Assembly (NCBI GenBank): GCA_945860325.1 | Contig: CAMARL010000115.1 | Span: forward strand, 1 to 6,404 | DNA length: 6,404 nucleotides | Direction of reading: 5' to 3' | Origin: Spirosoma fluviale | GTDB lineage: Bacteria > Bacteroidota > Bacteroidia > Cytophagales > Spirosomataceae | In this document: positions 6,390 through 6,404 of the stretch, one piece after another | Layout of the letters: every line of letters begins with the position of its first letter | How positions within the stretch are numbered: the first letter of the stretch is position 1 | Position numbers and translations under genes: made by a program | The notes under the pieces: model-generated | What the model was told of the DNA's origin: nothing | The model's input: only the letters and a program-made list of their open reading frames with translations | The model's database searches: none

Positions 6390-6404
6390 ATGAAATTATT
6401 TGAG
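6390..6404 (+). CDS. Possible start of a divergent rightward gene
   Basis: ATG at 6390 opens a frame reading MKLFE to the window edge. AGGG at 6383-6386 lies four bases upstream and could act as a weak ribosome binding site. Five codons cannot identify a protein, so this is only a hint that the flavoprotein gene has a divergent neighbour. Confidence 0.2.

Overview
The window looks like a piece of a Bacteroidota chromosome, probably from the Cytophagales side of the phylum (inference). The evidence is AT-rich DNA (roughly 40% G+C by eye), signal peptides ending in Gln-Ala-Gln-type sites, no clear Shine-Dalgarno sequences, exact matches to the Bacteroidota -7 promoter box TAnnTTTG, and an exported protein with a carboxypeptidase-like regulatory domain of the kind common in that group.

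Layout from left to right: (i) the 3' end of a rightward gene for a YncE/YVTN-like beta-propeller protein (1-243); (ii) a strong hairpin terminator that appears to work in both directions (247-286); (iii) a leftward two-gene glycoside hydrolase operon, transcribed from about 4000 down to 295. Its first gene encodes an exported 664-aa GH27 enzyme (NPCBM, Ig-like and alpha-galactosidase domains). After 29 bp comes an exported 556-aa GH39 enzyme (beta-xylosidase type). (iv) A 73-bp divergent promoter region (3990-4062); (v) a rightward gene for an exported 345-aa protein with an N-terminal carboxypeptidase-like regulatory domain and a conserved C-terminal region of unknown function (4063-5100); (vi) a convergent leftward gene for an HI0933/BaiN-type FAD flavoprotein (5129-6367) that has no usable ATG start; (vii) a 37-bp edge that may hold the first five codons of a divergent gene.

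The two glycoside hydrolases probably work together in the periplasm. Both have signal peptides and neither has a recognisable C-terminal type IX secretion domain or a convincing lipobox. The GH27 enzyme would remove terminal alpha-galactose (or beta-L-arabinopyranose), and the GH39 enzyme would remove xylose or an arabinose-containing unit from plant-type oligosaccharides. No SusC/SusD pair, transporter or regulator lies in the window, so this is at most a mini-locus or the edge of a larger polysaccharide utilisation locus. The flavoprotein and the beta-propeller gene have no evident link to it.

I see no clear new defence, mobile or RNA system. There are no tRNA/rRNA genes, insertion sequences or CRISPR repeats, and no gap longer than 73 bp lies between genes. 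The points most worth checking are the substrate of the GH27-GH39 pair, the mirrored divergent promoters, and the start of the flavoprotein gene.
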